Under the pieces are notes generated by a model, which saw only the letters and a list, made by a program, of their open reading frames with translations, was not told where the DNA came from and did no database searches. Shown one piece after another: positions 15,759 to 24,226 of a stretch of 26,221 bases of DNA. Source of the DNA: JARRQB01 sp965368585 (GTDB lineage Bacteria; Pseudomonadota; Gammaproteobacteria; Chromatiales; Chromatiaceae). Location: the NCBI GenBank assembly GCA_965368585.1, contig CBDUNM010000056.1:1-26221 (forward strand), read 5' to 3'. Position 1 is the first letter of the stretch. Each line of letters starts with the position of its first letter. A program made the position numbers and the translations under genes.

Positions 15759-16220
15759 ATGCCTACATTCGTACGGACCGATAAGTGTGACGGCTGTAAG
15801 GGCCAGGACAACATCGCGTGCATGTACATCTGCCCACACGACCTCATGAAATTGGATACGGATGGTTCCGAAACCGGCCACGCCATGCGTGCCTTCAACC
15901 AAGAACCGGAGCAGTGCTGGGAGTGCTACGCATGCGTCAAGATCTGCCCGCAGCAGGCCATCGAATGCCGCCACTACGCCGACGTCGTACCCTTGGGCGC
16001 CTCCGTACAACCGCTGCGTGGTGCCGACTCCATCATGTGGACCATCAAGTTCCGTAACGGCAACATCAAGCGCTTCAAATTCCCGTTCCGTACCACGCCC
16101 GAGGGTTCCATCGACCCCTATGCCGGCAAGCCGGAAGTGGACATGGCAGAAGTCGGCGACGGTTGTACCTTGTTCACCAAGGGCACACATACCGTAGACC
16201 TCAGCCAGTTCGAAGGCTAA
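15759..16220 (+). CDS. aprB: Adenylylsulfate reductase beta subunit
   Basis: AprB is the iron-sulfur subunit that carries electrons to and from the FAD of AprA. The 153-residue length is normal. Cluster ligands are visible as C10-x2-C13-x7-C21-x3-C25 and C53-x2-C56-x2-C59-x3-C63, which hold two [4Fe-4S] clusters, the first set having the family's unusual spacing. The C-terminal part (IMWTIKFRNGNIKRFKFPFR and EGSIDPYAGKPE) is the tail that wraps around AprA. The ATG at 15759 is preceded by AGGAGA 7-12 nt upstream and gives the family start MPTFVRTDKC; the open frame extends further upstream without support. It is the first gene of an aprBA operon and lies 82 bp before aprA. Confidence 0.97.
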   Translation: MPTFVRTDKCDGCKGQDNIACMYICPHDLMKLDTDGSETGHAMRAFNQEPEQCWECYACVKICPQQAIECRHYADVVPLGASVQPLRGADSIMWTIKFRNGNIKRFKFPFRTTPEGSIDPYAGKPEVDMAEVGDGCTLFTKGTHTVDLSQFEG

Positions 16221-16302
16221 GCGCACACGCGACCAAAAAAACACGGGCTGGGCTTCCGGGCGCACCCCGAAAGGCGTTGAAGACTTACTGAAGGTAGTAA
16301 TA

Positions 16303-18288
16303 ATGTCTGATTACGGATTCGGTAATCCCGAAATCGTCGAAGAGGAAGTGGATATCCTCCTGATCGGCGGCGGTATGGCTTGCTGCGGCGCGGCGTTTGA
16401 AATCATGCGCTGGAACGAAAAAGCCGGCCTGAACATCAAACTGGTCGACAAAGCGGCCGTGGACCGCTCCGGCGCTGTGGCACAAGGCCTGTCGGCGATC
16501 AACACCTATATGGGCGACAACGACCCGACCGACTACGTACGCTACGTGCGCGGCGACCTGATGGGTATCACCCGCGAAGACCTCGTTTACGACCTGGGAC
16601 GTCACGTGGACGACTCCGTACACCACTTCGAAGAGTGGGGCCTGCCCATCTGGAAGCGACCCGGCGACGAAGGCAAGAGCCTGACCGAAGGCGGCAGGCC
16701 GGTTCGCTCCGGTAAATGGCAGATCATGATCAACGGCGAATCCTACAAGTGGATCGTCGCTGAATCTGCCAAGAAGGCCCTGGGTACCGAAAACATTCAG
16801 GAACATGTGTTCATCGTTCGCCTGGTCAACGACAAGAACGACCCGCGTCGCATCGCCGGCGCCGTCGGCTTCAGCGTGCGCGAACACAAGTTGTACATCT
16901 ACAAGTTAAAGGCCTGTCTGCTGGCCTGTGGCGGTGCGGTCAACGTATTCCGCCCGCGTTCCGTGGGTGAAGGTATCGGTCGTGCCTGGTACCCGGTTTG
17001 GAACGCCGGTTCGACCTACGCGATGGCCGCCGAGGCCGGTGCTGAGTTGACGCTGATGGAAAACCGCTTCGTACCGGCCCGTTTCAAAGACGGTTACGGT
17101 CCTGTCGGCGCCTGGTTTCTGCTGTTCAAGGCCAAGGCCATGAACGCCAATGGCGAAGACTACCTGGAGAAGAACTACGCGGATCTGGCAGCAGCCGGTT
17201 ACGACAAGTACGCGGTTGGCTTCAAGATGGGTACGTGTCTGCGGAACCACCTGATGCTGAAGGAAATGAAGGAAGGCCGCGGCCCGATCTTCATGGACAC
17301 CCCGTCTGCTCTGACCAAACTGGCCGAGACCATGACGCCGAAGGAGATCAAGCACCTGGAAGCAGAGGCTTGGGAAGACTTCCTCGACATGACCATCAGT
17401 CAGTGTGGCGTATGGGCGGGTGAGAACATCGAGCCGGACAAAGAAATGTCCGAGCTGATGCCGACCGAACCCTACCTGTTGGGGTCGCACGCGGGCTGCG
17501 CCGGTATCTGGTGTTCAGGTCCTGCCGACGTACCCGGTACCCCGGATCACTACCACTGGGGCTACAACCGCATGACGACCGTCAAAGGTTTGTTCACCGC
17601 CGGTGACGGAGTGGGCGCATCGGGTCACAAATTCTCTTCCGGTTCGCACACCGAAGGCCGTATCGCGGCCAAGTCGCTGGTCGCCTTCGCCCTCGACAAC
17701 AAGGACTGGAAACCCGAGCTGTCGCGCACCGTTGAAGAACTGGTCGACGAGGTCTATGTCCCGGTCCGCAACTTCATCGAGTACAAGGATTACTCCACCG
17801 CAATCGATGTCAACCCGCACTACATCACGCCGAAGATGCTGCAGTTCCGTCTGCAGAAGATCATGGACGAATACGTAGCCGGTGTATCGACAATGTACCA
17901 GACCAACGCCACCATGCTGGACGTGGCCGAGCGTAAGCTGGGGATGATCAAGGAAGACTCCAAGAAGACGCGTGCCAAGGATCTGCACGAACTGCTGCGC
18001 GCCTGGGAGAACTACCACCGCATCCTCGCGGCGGAAGCCCACATGCAGCACATCAAGTTCCGTCAGGAGTCGCGTTACCCGGGGTACTACTACCGCGCGG
18101 ACTACCTGCAGGTGGACGACGAGAACTGGAAGTGCTTCGTGAATTCCCGCTACGACAAAGAGACCGGCAAGTGGGACTGCTTCAAGGTGCCGTACAAGCG
18201 CCTGGTCTCCAAGGCGGACGACGAGCCGGAAGGTATTGGCAACGACGGTACCGCCATTCCGGGCTATCAGCCGGATTATCCCGTCTGA
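16303..18288 (+). CDS. aprA: Adenylylsulfate reductase alpha subunit
   Basis: AprA is the FAD-containing catalytic subunit that interconverts adenosine phosphosulfate and sulfite plus AMP; in a sulfur oxidiser it makes APS from sulfite. The 661-residue length is normal. The FAD-binding loop is LLIGGGMACCGAAFE near the N-terminus, followed by VDRSGAVAQGLSAIN. The substrate-pocket segments are ENRFVPARFKDGYGPVGAW, which supplies the conserved arginine, and LLGSHAGCAG, which supplies the conserved histidine. The flavin motif GLFTAGDGVGASGHKFSSG is intact. AAGG lies about 9 nt before the ATG. A good terminator follows 25 bp after the stop. No qmoABC or aprM gene adjoins it. The enzyme looks fully functional, unlike the hdrCB relics 2.4 kb away. 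Confidence 0.97.
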   Translation: MSDYGFGNPEIVEEEVDILLIGGGMACCGAAFEIMRWNEKAGLNIKLVDKAAVDRSGAVAQGLSAINTYMGDNDPTDYVRYVRGDLMGITREDLVYDLGRHVDDSVHHFEEWGLPIWKRPGDEGKSLTEGGRPVRSGKWQIMINGESYKWIVAESAKKALGTENIQEHVFIVRLVNDKNDPRRIAGAVGFSVREHKLYIYKLKACLLACGGAVNVFRPRSVGEGIGRAWYPVWNAGSTYAMAAEAGAELTLMENRFVPARFKDGYGPVGAWFLLFKAKAMNANGEDYLEKNYADLAAAGYDKYAVGFKMGTCLRNHLMLKEMKEGRGPIFMDTPSALTKLAETMTPKEIKHLEAEAWEDFLDMTISQCGVWAGENIEPDKEMSELMPTEPYLLGSHAGCAGIWCSGPADVPGTPDHYHWGYNRMTTVKGLFTAGDGVGASGHKFSSGSHTEGRIAAKSLVAFALDNKDWKPELSRTVEELVDEVYVPVRNFIEYKDYSTAIDVNPHYITPKMLQFRLQKIMDEYVAGVSTMYQTNATMLDVAERKLGMIKEDSKKTRAKDLHELLRAWENYHRILAAEAHMQHIKFRQESRYPGYYYRADYLQVDDENWKCFVNSRYDKETGKWDCFKVPYKRLVSKADDEPEGIGNDGTAIPGYQPDYPV

Positions 18289-18313
18289 TAGTCGCCTGAC
18301 GGCGTTAACATGC

Positions 18314-18342
18314 GCCGGGCGTCGTAAGACGTCCGGCCTTTT
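18314..18342 (+). terminator. Intrinsic terminator of aprBA
   Basis: GCCGGGCGTC-gtaa-GACGTCCGGC forms a 10-bp stem (one G-U pair) with a tetraloop, followed by CTTTT. It is 25 bp past the aprA stop codon and should separate aprBA from the downstream YkgJ-type gene. Confidence 0.88.
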
Positions 18343-18459
18343 CCATCTTGCGCGTCATGGTTTGATTTCACGCACCCGGTGAGCCGTGACAGGTCAAAAT
18401 CACTATGATCTCCCTTTGCCCGGTCTTTTGGCGGGCTGAATGAGTTTGAGTAAGCAGCC

Positions 18460-19392
18460 ATGAGTCATGACAGCGACGAAATCCTGGGCAAACCGTCTGA
18501 CCTATTCCATGGGGCCTTCGACGTGCCTTATGAAAGCCCGGTGCAGCCGCATCAGATAGAGGCGAGCGACGAGTTCCAGTTCGACTGCCACCCCGGGGTG
18601 TCCTGCTTCAACGAGTGCTGCAAGAACATCGAGATCCAACTGACGCCCTACGATATCCTGCGGCTGAAGCGTCGCCTCGGTATCACTTCAGACGAATTCG
18701 TGGCGAATTACACAATACCCTTCGAAATGGATCATCACGGGTTGCCGGGGTTGCATATGGCCACCAAGCCCGGGTCGCAGGCATGCGTCTTCCTCGAAGA
18801 GTCGGGTTGCAGCGTCTACGAGGACCGGCCAACGGTGTGCCGTTACTATGCATTGGGCAACTTGGGTGTAAGAAAGACCGGTAGCGCGGTCGTCGAAGAG
18901 GCCTATTTCCTGGTCGAGGAGTCTCATTGTAAGGGGCATTTCGAACCGAAGAAGCAAACCGTCGACGCGTACCGAAAAAGCCAGGGAGTGGATCAATACG
19001 ACACAATGAACCGCGAATGGCGCGATATCATCATCAAGAAGCGCACTTCGGGCCCGGCCATCGGCGCCCCCTCCGCGCGCTCCATGCAGCTGTTCGACAT
19101 GTGCAGCTACGATATCGATAGCTTTAAGACCTTTATTCAATCACCCCGTTTTCGCAAGTTGATCGCGCTGGAAGACGAGGAGTTTGAGGAACTGGTCGAT
19201 GACGAAGACAAACGTCTGGCCTTTGCATTTCAGTTCTTGAAGCAAGTGCTTTTTGGCGAGATAACCATCGCGGTCAACGAGGACGCGCGAAAGGAGCGCC
19301 TGGCCGAGGCCAAAGAGCGCCAAAAGCAACGCGAAGCAGAGATGCTGAAACAGCGTCAAGCCATCGAAGACAATAAGTATCAGGATGACTGA
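18460..19392 (+). CDS. YkgJ-family cysteine-cluster protein
   Basis: A 310-residue soluble protein of the YkgJ group, thought to bind zinc or an iron-sulfur cluster. The cysteines are C43, C49, C53, C54 (CHPGVSCFNECCKN) and C109, C117, C127 (ACVFLEESGCSVYEDRPTVCRYY), with C157 further on. This is the family pattern. The remaining half is helical, ending in a highly charged segment rich in Lys, Glu, Arg and Gln (about 270-305) that probably forms a coiled coil. There is no signal peptide. It lies 171 bp after aprA on the same strand but beyond a terminator, so it probably has its own promoter in that gap. Its function is unknown. A role in maturation of, or electron flow around, the iron-sulfur enzyme AprBA is an inference from position. 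Confidence 0.85.
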   Translation: MSHDSDEILGKPSDLFHGAFDVPYESPVQPHQIEASDEFQFDCHPGVSCFNECCKNIEIQLTPYDILRLKRRLGITSDEFVANYTIPFEMDHHGLPGLHMATKPGSQACVFLEESGCSVYEDRPTVCRYYALGNLGVRKTGSAVVEEAYFLVEESHCKGHFEPKKQTVDAYRKSQGVDQYDTMNREWRDIIIKKRTSGPAIGAPSARSMQLFDMCSYDIDSFKTFIQSPRFRKLIALEDEEFEELVDDEDKRLAFAFQFLKQVLFGEITIAVNEDARKERLAEAKERQKQREAEMLKQRQAIEDNKYQDD

Positions 19393-19531
19393 CAAAGCGG
19401 CGCATGCTGCGGGTCATTCAGGGGAAGGGCGTGTTCGGGGACGAGCGCCCGCCACCCCCCCGTACGTGCGACGGATGATCTGCTGCACAGATGCGCGAAA
19501 ACTTTCGCCACTTTCACCTACGCTGAACCCG

Positions 19532-19553
19532 CTCGGCGATGCGCATCGGCGAG
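19532..19553. repeat. Near-perfect 22-bp palindrome
   Basis: CTCGGCGATGC is followed directly by GCATCGGCGAG; the two arms are complementary at all but one position and there is no spacer. It lies in the otherwise featureless 19393-19577 gap after the YkgJ-type gene. The lack of a loop suggests a protein-binding site or chance rather than a terminator. Confidence 0.35.
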
Positions 19554-19577
19554 AGGCTGTCGGCCAACGGTTAAAGA

Positions 19578-19623
19578 TAGGGTGTATGCGAGGACGCCCA
19601 CCCGTTACCTCGCATATACCCTA
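19578..19623. terminator. Long hairpin overlapping the PstS-like gene's stop codon
   Basis: TAGGGTGTATGCGAGG (19578-19593) pairs with CCTCGCATATACCCTA (19608-19623) across a 14-nt loop; the only irregular pair is a G-U (plus strand) or A-C (minus strand). The right arm includes the TAG stop codon of the leftward PstS-like gene. On the minus strand the stem is followed by TCTTTAACC, a poor T-tract. It lies between convergent genes and may act as a two-way terminator or as a 3' stabilising structure. Confidence 0.55.
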
Positions 19624-20508
19624 GTGGCTGATCGCCAGTCCTGAAGAACTCGCGTTTTCCCACTGTTCGCGTTGTTTGCGAGTCAGGTGTACCGCGTCCA
19701 AGTATGGCACGGACCCCTGGTCGCGGATTATCCGCCGGCCTTCCCTACTGTGGGCGAATTCAATGAATTTCGCGACTTCATCGTACCGCGCATTGCTCGG
19801 GTTGTACGCGATATAGAGTGGCCGATATAACAGGTAGGCGCCGCTTCGGATGTTGTCGTAGTCAGGTTCGCGGTCTTCGAGTCTAAGGATTTTGACTGTG
19901 CGCTTTTTTGCGCTGCTCACCCCGGTCACGCCGATCGCGTTGCCGTTACGCTGGATCGCTTCCTCGAGCGGGCCGGATGACGGGTGTACGGCGGCCGCCA
20001 CAAAGTCTTTCTCCACGTCCATGAACACCAACTCGCGCAAGGTGCGCCCGACCCCGGACTCTTTGCCGCTTCGAATCTGCAACTCCAGCGGCCGGTTGAG
20101 GCCACCCAATTGCCGCCAGTTGGTAACGTGCCCCTGGTAGATCCCGCGCAACTGTTCGAGCGTGATATCGGACACCGGGTTGTCGGGGTGGGTGATGACC
20201 ACCAGGGCGTCCCAGGCGACGGGATTCAGGCGGGTGATGGCCTCGGAACGCAGACCCGGCAACCTGGGTCGACAGGTTCCGCCGAGGTGCACGCTTTTGT
20301 CTCCTGCGCCGCGGATGCCTTTGGCGGCGCCACCACCCTCCAGCTCAATCTTCGTTCCGGTCTTCGTCTCAAACGCCTTGGCCAGTTCCGCCATGAAGGC
20401 CTTCTTGGTGATGCCGCAGCCTGCCCAGTGCAGAGGTTCGGCATTCACGGACAAACAGGATGAAACGGTCAGCACGACCCCCAAAAGGCCTACGGACAAA
20501 CAATTCAT
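19621..20508 (-). CDS. PstS-like substrate-binding protein, orphan
   Basis: A 295-residue exported solute-binding protein of the phosphate-type PBP superfamily. The N-terminus gives two readings: a lipobox-like VSSC at residues 15-18, or a signal-peptidase site after SVNA. The mature part has WAGCGITKKAFMAELAKAFE, the glycine-rich GGGAAKGIRGAG, then PVAWDALVVITHPDNPVSDI and LEQLRGIYQGHVTNW, the hallmark segment of PstS-like proteins. The typical phosphate-binding serine loop is replaced by GGTCRPRLPG, so phosphate may not be the ligand. GGGAGA lies 6-11 nt before the ATG at 20508. No permease or ATPase genes are near; it is flanked by the convergent YkgJ-type gene and by the hdrB relic, from which a terminator separates it. 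Confidence 0.8.
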   Translation of the reverse strand: MNCLSVGLLGVVLTVSSCLSVNAEPLHWAGCGITKKAFMAELAKAFETKTGTKIELEGGGAAKGIRGAGDKSVHLGGTCRPRLPGLRSEAITRLNPVAWDALVVITHPDNPVSDITLEQLRGIYQGHVTNWRQLGGLNRPLELQIRSGKESGVGRTLRELVFMDVEKDFVAAAVHPSSGPLEEAIQRNGNAIGVTGVSSAKKRTVKILRLEDREPDYDNIRSGAYLLYRPLYIAYNPSNARYDEVAKFIEFAHSREGRRIIRDQGSVPYLDAVHLTRKQREQWENASSSGLAISH

Positions 20509-20664
20509 GCTTTTCTCCCGGCACTAGCCGCGTTGCGAGAGCAGTCCGATGCGTGGTGTTTAGCCTTCCCTGTGTTCTTATATTGTTATTCGGTCGAAGT
20601 GACAGCGCAGAACCTAAGATGTCATAGTCAATCAGGCACGCGCAATCGTCAAGACGCGGCGCGC

Positions 20665-20688
20665 AAATAAAAAAGCCCCTAGCGGGAC
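20665..20688 (-). terminator. Intrinsic terminator after the hdrB relic
   Basis: On the minus strand GTCCC-GCTA-GGGGC is followed by TTTTTTATTT. The stem is only 5 bp, with one T-G pair, but the T-tract is strong. It begins 5 bp after the present stop codon of the hdrB relic, which suggests that a deletion removed the 3' part of hdrB and brought the gene up against this terminator. Confidence 0.65.
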
Positions 20689-20692
20689 CCCG

Positions 20693-21189
20693 TCAGATTT
20701 TTCCGAAAGCCCTGTAGTCGGCGATCTTTATGCTGTCCAGAGTCTTTTGAACCTTGGCGCCGAGTTCGTCATAACCAATGTCTACGATCAAGACTTTGGC
20801 CATGTGGTTGATCGGGGTATCGGTCTAGAGCTTGAGTCCGGCTGCCGTCAGCGCCTTGTTGGCCTCGGCCATCAGGTCTTGGTCGTGCTCCAGACGCCCT
20901 TGAATTTCGCTTGTCGACAGCCAGCCGGCGGCATAAGTTGCGACGTTCGCCCGACCGGGATTGTGCTCCTCGGACAAAACGATGTTACGCGTCGACAGTA
21001 CCAGGCGCGGCAGCTCATCGACGCCGGCATAACCGATGGATGCCGAACAGCAGTTCCAGCCCGGGATCTTGTTGAGCGGGGTACCCGGTTCCTCGCACAT
21101 GCTCTGCACCGAGACGAGACAGTTGGACGAGGATACGTCCTTCTGCGAGTAGAATCCGGGGTAGAAAGAGTATTCACGCTTCGCGAAGG
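20693..21189 (-). pseudogene. hdrB: hdrB pseudogene (heterodisulfide reductase subunit B-like)
   Basis: Read leftward from 21189, the frame gives AKREYSFYPGF, then NKIPGWNCCSASIGYAG, then DELPRLVLSTRNIVLSEEHN and VATYAAGWLST. This follows an HdrB-type CCG domain. The expected ATG before GCGAAG is TTC, although GGAGGA is still in front. An in-frame TAG at 20825-20827 interrupts the frame, yet it continues in phase as INHMAKVLIVDIGYDELGAKVQ before ending at 20693. About the last half of HdrB, with the second CCG domain, is missing. In the first CCG domain, relatives have Cys in FYPGC and in a CxxC; here these are FYPGF and YAAG. Only the CC pair survives. It is a dead copy of the subunit that serves the Hdr-type electron pathway near aprBA in some sulfur oxidisers. 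Confidence 0.75.
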
Positions 21190-21202
21190 ATGTATCCTCC
21201 GC

Positions 21203-21453
21203 TTAGGCGCCGTGTTGCTCGCGACGCTTGCTTCGAGTGCCTGTGCCTTGGCCATATCTTTCGAAGACCGCCCAGGTTCTTGACCGCATGACCGCCGTAG
21301 AGCTTCGTCGGCGCCATGCGCTTGGTCTTCATCATGCCCACGCCGAAGCGCCCGATGAAATCGGCCATGTCCTGAATCAGTTGCGGTGCGCGGTCGATGT
21401 CGGTGATGGCCACCTGGCTCGTGAACCGCGACCCGCTCGGGCTCGACGTTCAA
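21203..21453 (-). pseudogene. hdrC: hdrC pseudogene (heterodisulfide reductase subunit C-like), C-terminal part
   Basis: The C-terminal part of an HdrC-type protein can be pieced together over two frames: LNVEPERVAV in one frame, then SQVAITDIDRAPQLIQDM and GVGMMKTKRMAPTKLYGG with HAVKNLGGLRK in another, then MAKAQALEAS ending at a TAA at 21203 in the first frame again. At least two frameshifts are needed. No ferredoxin-type cysteine clusters, which should lie further upstream, are left. The piece sits directly before hdrB in the usual hdrC-hdrB order, with the hdrB ribosome site just after its stop. The identification is weaker than for hdrB and depends partly on that order. Confidence 0.55.
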
Positions 21454-22107
21454 CGAGGTGAGCGCGTCGTTGTTCCAACAGCGGTGGTGTCGCGACGGGA
21501 GTCGATCCGGAATCTGCGAACGGGCGCTCCGCTTTGCCATACGCGACGTGGATCGCAGGTCCTGCAGGAAGCTGACTACGCTAGGAGGCTGTCCGGGAAT
21601 AGCGGTCGTCACGAGGGCGTTTCAAATCGAGGCATGCTTTTATTCCGGGCATCCGGCCCTCCACCCTTCGGGCCGCTGCGAGCGGCGTTGGCTAGTTGCG
21701 AAAGCTGCATCCATCGAGTTGCATCGATCGCACGACGCCAAAAACTTCGGTGCACTTCGCGTTCGTATCCGTGAAACAAATCTTGGCAGCGATTCGTGCA
21801 TCGGCCATAGATGCGTAGTAGACGGGTATCTGACCCACCGGCATCGTAGCGCCGTCGAAATCTTTAACAGTTGCGCCGAATCCTCCACCAAGGATACCCG
21901 TATCCCTTTGTTTATCAAATGGACTTGATTTGGGGTTCGAATATTGCATTGGCAAGCCTTGGTGGCAGTCAACACTTGCCGCACGCTGCGCCAAACGGGA
22001 TGCGGACGCGGGTAGTTCGAGTACATCTTGCTGGGGGGAGTGCAATTCTGGCGCCGTGTGCTTGGGCGCTGGCACAGCGAATCATTTCGGCTAAAGGATG
22101 AAAACCT
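21454..22107. other. Region without a recognised gene
   Basis: About 650 bp between the hdrC relic and the large exported protein. A leftward frame at 21454-21612 (GTG start, TTAIPGQPPSVVSFLQDL...) runs into the hdrC relic and may be its degraded 5' part or unrelated. A second leftward frame at 21692-22075 (127 codons) has a middle segment, GATVKDFDGATMPVGQIP, that looks protein-like, but I recognise no family and see no ribosome site. The stretch looks like decayed coding DNA. The last bases hold the ribosome site AAAGGATGA of the next gene. Confidence 0.4.
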
Positions 22108-24195
22108 ATGGAAAGCCTAAGAACAACAAGAAACGCACTGACGGCTGTAGCCCTCACTATCGCTTTTTCTGTATCGCTCACTGAACGCGCTACCGGACGT
22201 CCGCTCGGTCCGCCTTTTGTTTCGGCCAGCAAGGCCGCCTATCTACCCGGTGAGCTTGGCGTTATATTAGGCTACGAATACACCCCAAGTGAGGCGCTCA
22301 CGGTTAAAATCGTACGTCCTGATAGTACCGTAATCAAAAATGACGGTACGCCAGGGAGCGATACTGTCGTCGCCGATGCCGTCGGTGATCTGATCTATTA
22401 CTATGATCAATTGGATGGTGGTCCTGAAGGACTCTTCGATGTAGAAGTGAGCGACCAGGCCAGTGGAGCGGCGCTCGCCACGACGGTTTTCGCTGATGCG
22501 ATTGGCACCGATCTGAAATTGGTAGGAATGCCCGACTTTGCGCTCGACGGACCGAGAGGCTCACCCAGCGACCGTTTGGTTGATGCGGGTGCGGGCAAGT
22601 GCCTGGTCGGAACCGTCGATATCAATGCAACCGGCGCGACAAACGACATTCGCGGTTTTGTCTTCGACGTGACGATCGATCGCCTGTCCGACCTGCAGCC
22701 CAGCAAACCGGCGCGCGCGTTTATCAATAATTTAGAGACCGTCGCAGCCGCTACTTTCCCCGATACTGATACTGGAAGTGCGTTCGTCGCCAGCTTTGAA
22801 AGTCCACCTTTTTATACTACGGCTGGCAATAGCGTGATCGTAGGTCCAACCACCGTTACCAGCATAGACGGCACGCTGTTCGACGTTATGGGCCCTGCTC
22901 CCGGGCCTGGTATTAACGAAGAGACCTATTCAGTCACGGTTTCGGCCACAAACCCGCCCATTAACGACGCTCGATTTGAGTTCTGTGCGCGTCTCAATAT
23001 AGGGGCAGGAGATGCCGCCAACGGGGCGGATGGTTTTGTTACTACCAGCCTGCAAACCGGAGGGGCTGAATCACAACCCATTAACGTCTTTTCTGCACCG
23101 GGCACCATAAAGATCGTCAAAAGCGCGATTCTGGATACTGCGCAGGACTTCGCGTTCACCGCCACAGGTGGCCTGAGTCCGGCGAGCTTCAGCCTGGACG
23201 ACGATGCCGATGCCACCTTGGAGAACTTCCAGACCTTCACGAACGTGACGCCGGGCAGCTATACCGTGACCGAGGTGGCGGCGAGTGGTTACGTGTCGGC
23301 GTTGTCCTGTGATGACCCGAGCGGCGGCACGACCACCGCGAACCTGACCGCTACGATTGATTTGGCGCCGGGTGACATCGTGACCTGCACTTTCGTCAAC
23401 ATGCTGGTTGATCCGACTCCGCCGCCCTTCGAGTATGACAATGGCCCGGAATCGCCCCTGTTGACCACCACCGACCTGAGTGACCCCGAGCGGGCCGCTT
23501 TCGCGCTGCTCGAGGGGGTTATCACGGTGACCAAGGCGAAGATTCACGCGACCAGCTGCAGCGCGACCGTGGGTGCTTATCCGATGTCTATTTTCGCCAA
23601 CGGCTTGTTGAGTTCCGACGCGCTCGCCGACAACTCGGTCACCGTGACTTCCTTCGGCGGCAGCTACCGGCTCGGCGCGGACATGCACGCCAAGATCGCT
23701 TTCCGCGGCCAGAAAGTTGAAATCACCCAAACGTCGGCCGGTGCATTCGCCGATCGGGCGGTGTCCAACTTCACCTCAAGCGGTTATTACAACGTCGCTA
23801 ACAACATGCTGACTCAGGCCAGCACTGTCGACGTCGTTGGCGCCAACGGTCGTCCCGACCGTTACGCAGGTCGCCTTATCAAGGACTTTTACCGCGGTTC
23901 TCTGGACAACAACAACCCGGAGTTCTACCTGATCTACGACTGGGGTCTCGAGGCACTGTCCAAGCTGGGTTACCCGGCGAACAAGTACTGGCAACGCTCC
24001 AAGGTACGTCGTTCCGATGGGGCTTCGGGCAAAATTGTGTTTGTCCAGGATCGACTGGTGGGCGCGACGTCTTGCCGTATCCAGATCGAGCTCGACGGCG
24101 ACAACTACGCGGATTACGTGTTGATGAGCGGGAGCCTGACCGTATCGACCAAGAAGCCGTCCGATCCGGTTATGGTGACAGGTATTCCGTTCTAG
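22108..24195 (+). CDS. Exported multidomain protein: MG2/Big-like, SpaA-like and unknown C-terminal domain
   Basis: A 695-residue predicted exported protein. A basic, then hydrophobic N-terminus (about 1-30) looks like a signal peptide, though the cleavage site is unclear. Residues about 38-125 resemble a macroglobulin or Big-type beta domain (AAYLPGELGVILGYEYTPSE...), common in surface proteins. Residues about 128-330 are beta-rich and unrecognised. Residues 332-432 are a SpaA-like prealbumin fold (GTIKIVKSA..., TNVTPGSYTVTEVAASGY, TCTFVNM). From 434 to the end is a domain I do not recognise, closely repeated in the protein at 25062. Its two cysteines (ATSCSATVG and GATSCRI) are kept in both copies and may form a disulfide. 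AAAGGATGA precedes the ATG. There is no sorting motif, such as LPXTG or PEP-CTERM, and no C-terminal membrane anchor. Function unknown; surface or matrix adhesion is a guess. Confidence 0.8.
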   Translation: MESLRTTRNALTAVALTIAFSVSLTERATGRPLGPPFVSASKAAYLPGELGVILGYEYTPSEALTVKIVRPDSTVIKNDGTPGSDTVVADAVGDLIYYYDQLDGGPEGLFDVEVSDQASGAALATTVFADAIGTDLKLVGMPDFALDGPRGSPSDRLVDAGAGKCLVGTVDINATGATNDIRGFVFDVTIDRLSDLQPSKPARAFINNLETVAAATFPDTDTGSAFVASFESPPFYTTAGNSVIVGPTTVTSIDGTLFDVMGPAPGPGINEETYSVTVSATNPPINDARFEFCARLNIGAGDAANGADGFVTTSLQTGGAESQPINVFSAPGTIKIVKSAILDTAQDFAFTATGGLSPASFSLDDDADATLENFQTFTNVTPGSYTVTEVAASGYVSALSCDDPSGGTTTANLTATIDLAPGDIVTCTFVNMLVDPTPPPFEYDNGPESPLLTTTDLSDPERAAFALLEGVITVTKAKIHATSCSATVGAYPMSIFANGLLSSDALADNSVTVTSFGGSYRLGADMHAKIAFRGQKVEITQTSAGAFADRAVSNFTSSGYYNVANNMLTQASTVDVVGANGRPDRYAGRLIKDFYRGSLDNNNPEFYLIYDWGLEALSKLGYPANKYWQRSKVRRSDGASGKIVFVQDRLVGATSCRIQIELDGDNYADYVLMSGSLTVSTKKPSDPVMVTGIPF
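23407..24195 (+). repeat. First copy of the duplicated ~260-codon domain
   Basis: Encodes residues 434-695 of the large exported protein. It matches 25134-25928 along its whole length in protein and, in long stretches, in DNA. In the segment from PEFYL to SCRI I counted 50 identical residues of 55. The main difference is a 6-9 residue insertion (around HETKSSGDI) in the second copy. Confidence 0.9.
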
Positions 24196-24226
24196 AAAAA
24201 CTAGCCGGTTGTTCCCCAACTGTCTG

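Noticed and set aside
21692..22075. 127-codon leftward frame before the large exported protein
   Set aside because: Part of it looks protein-like, but it has no ribosome site or recognisable family and lies in a region that appears decayed; kept only as a note on that region.
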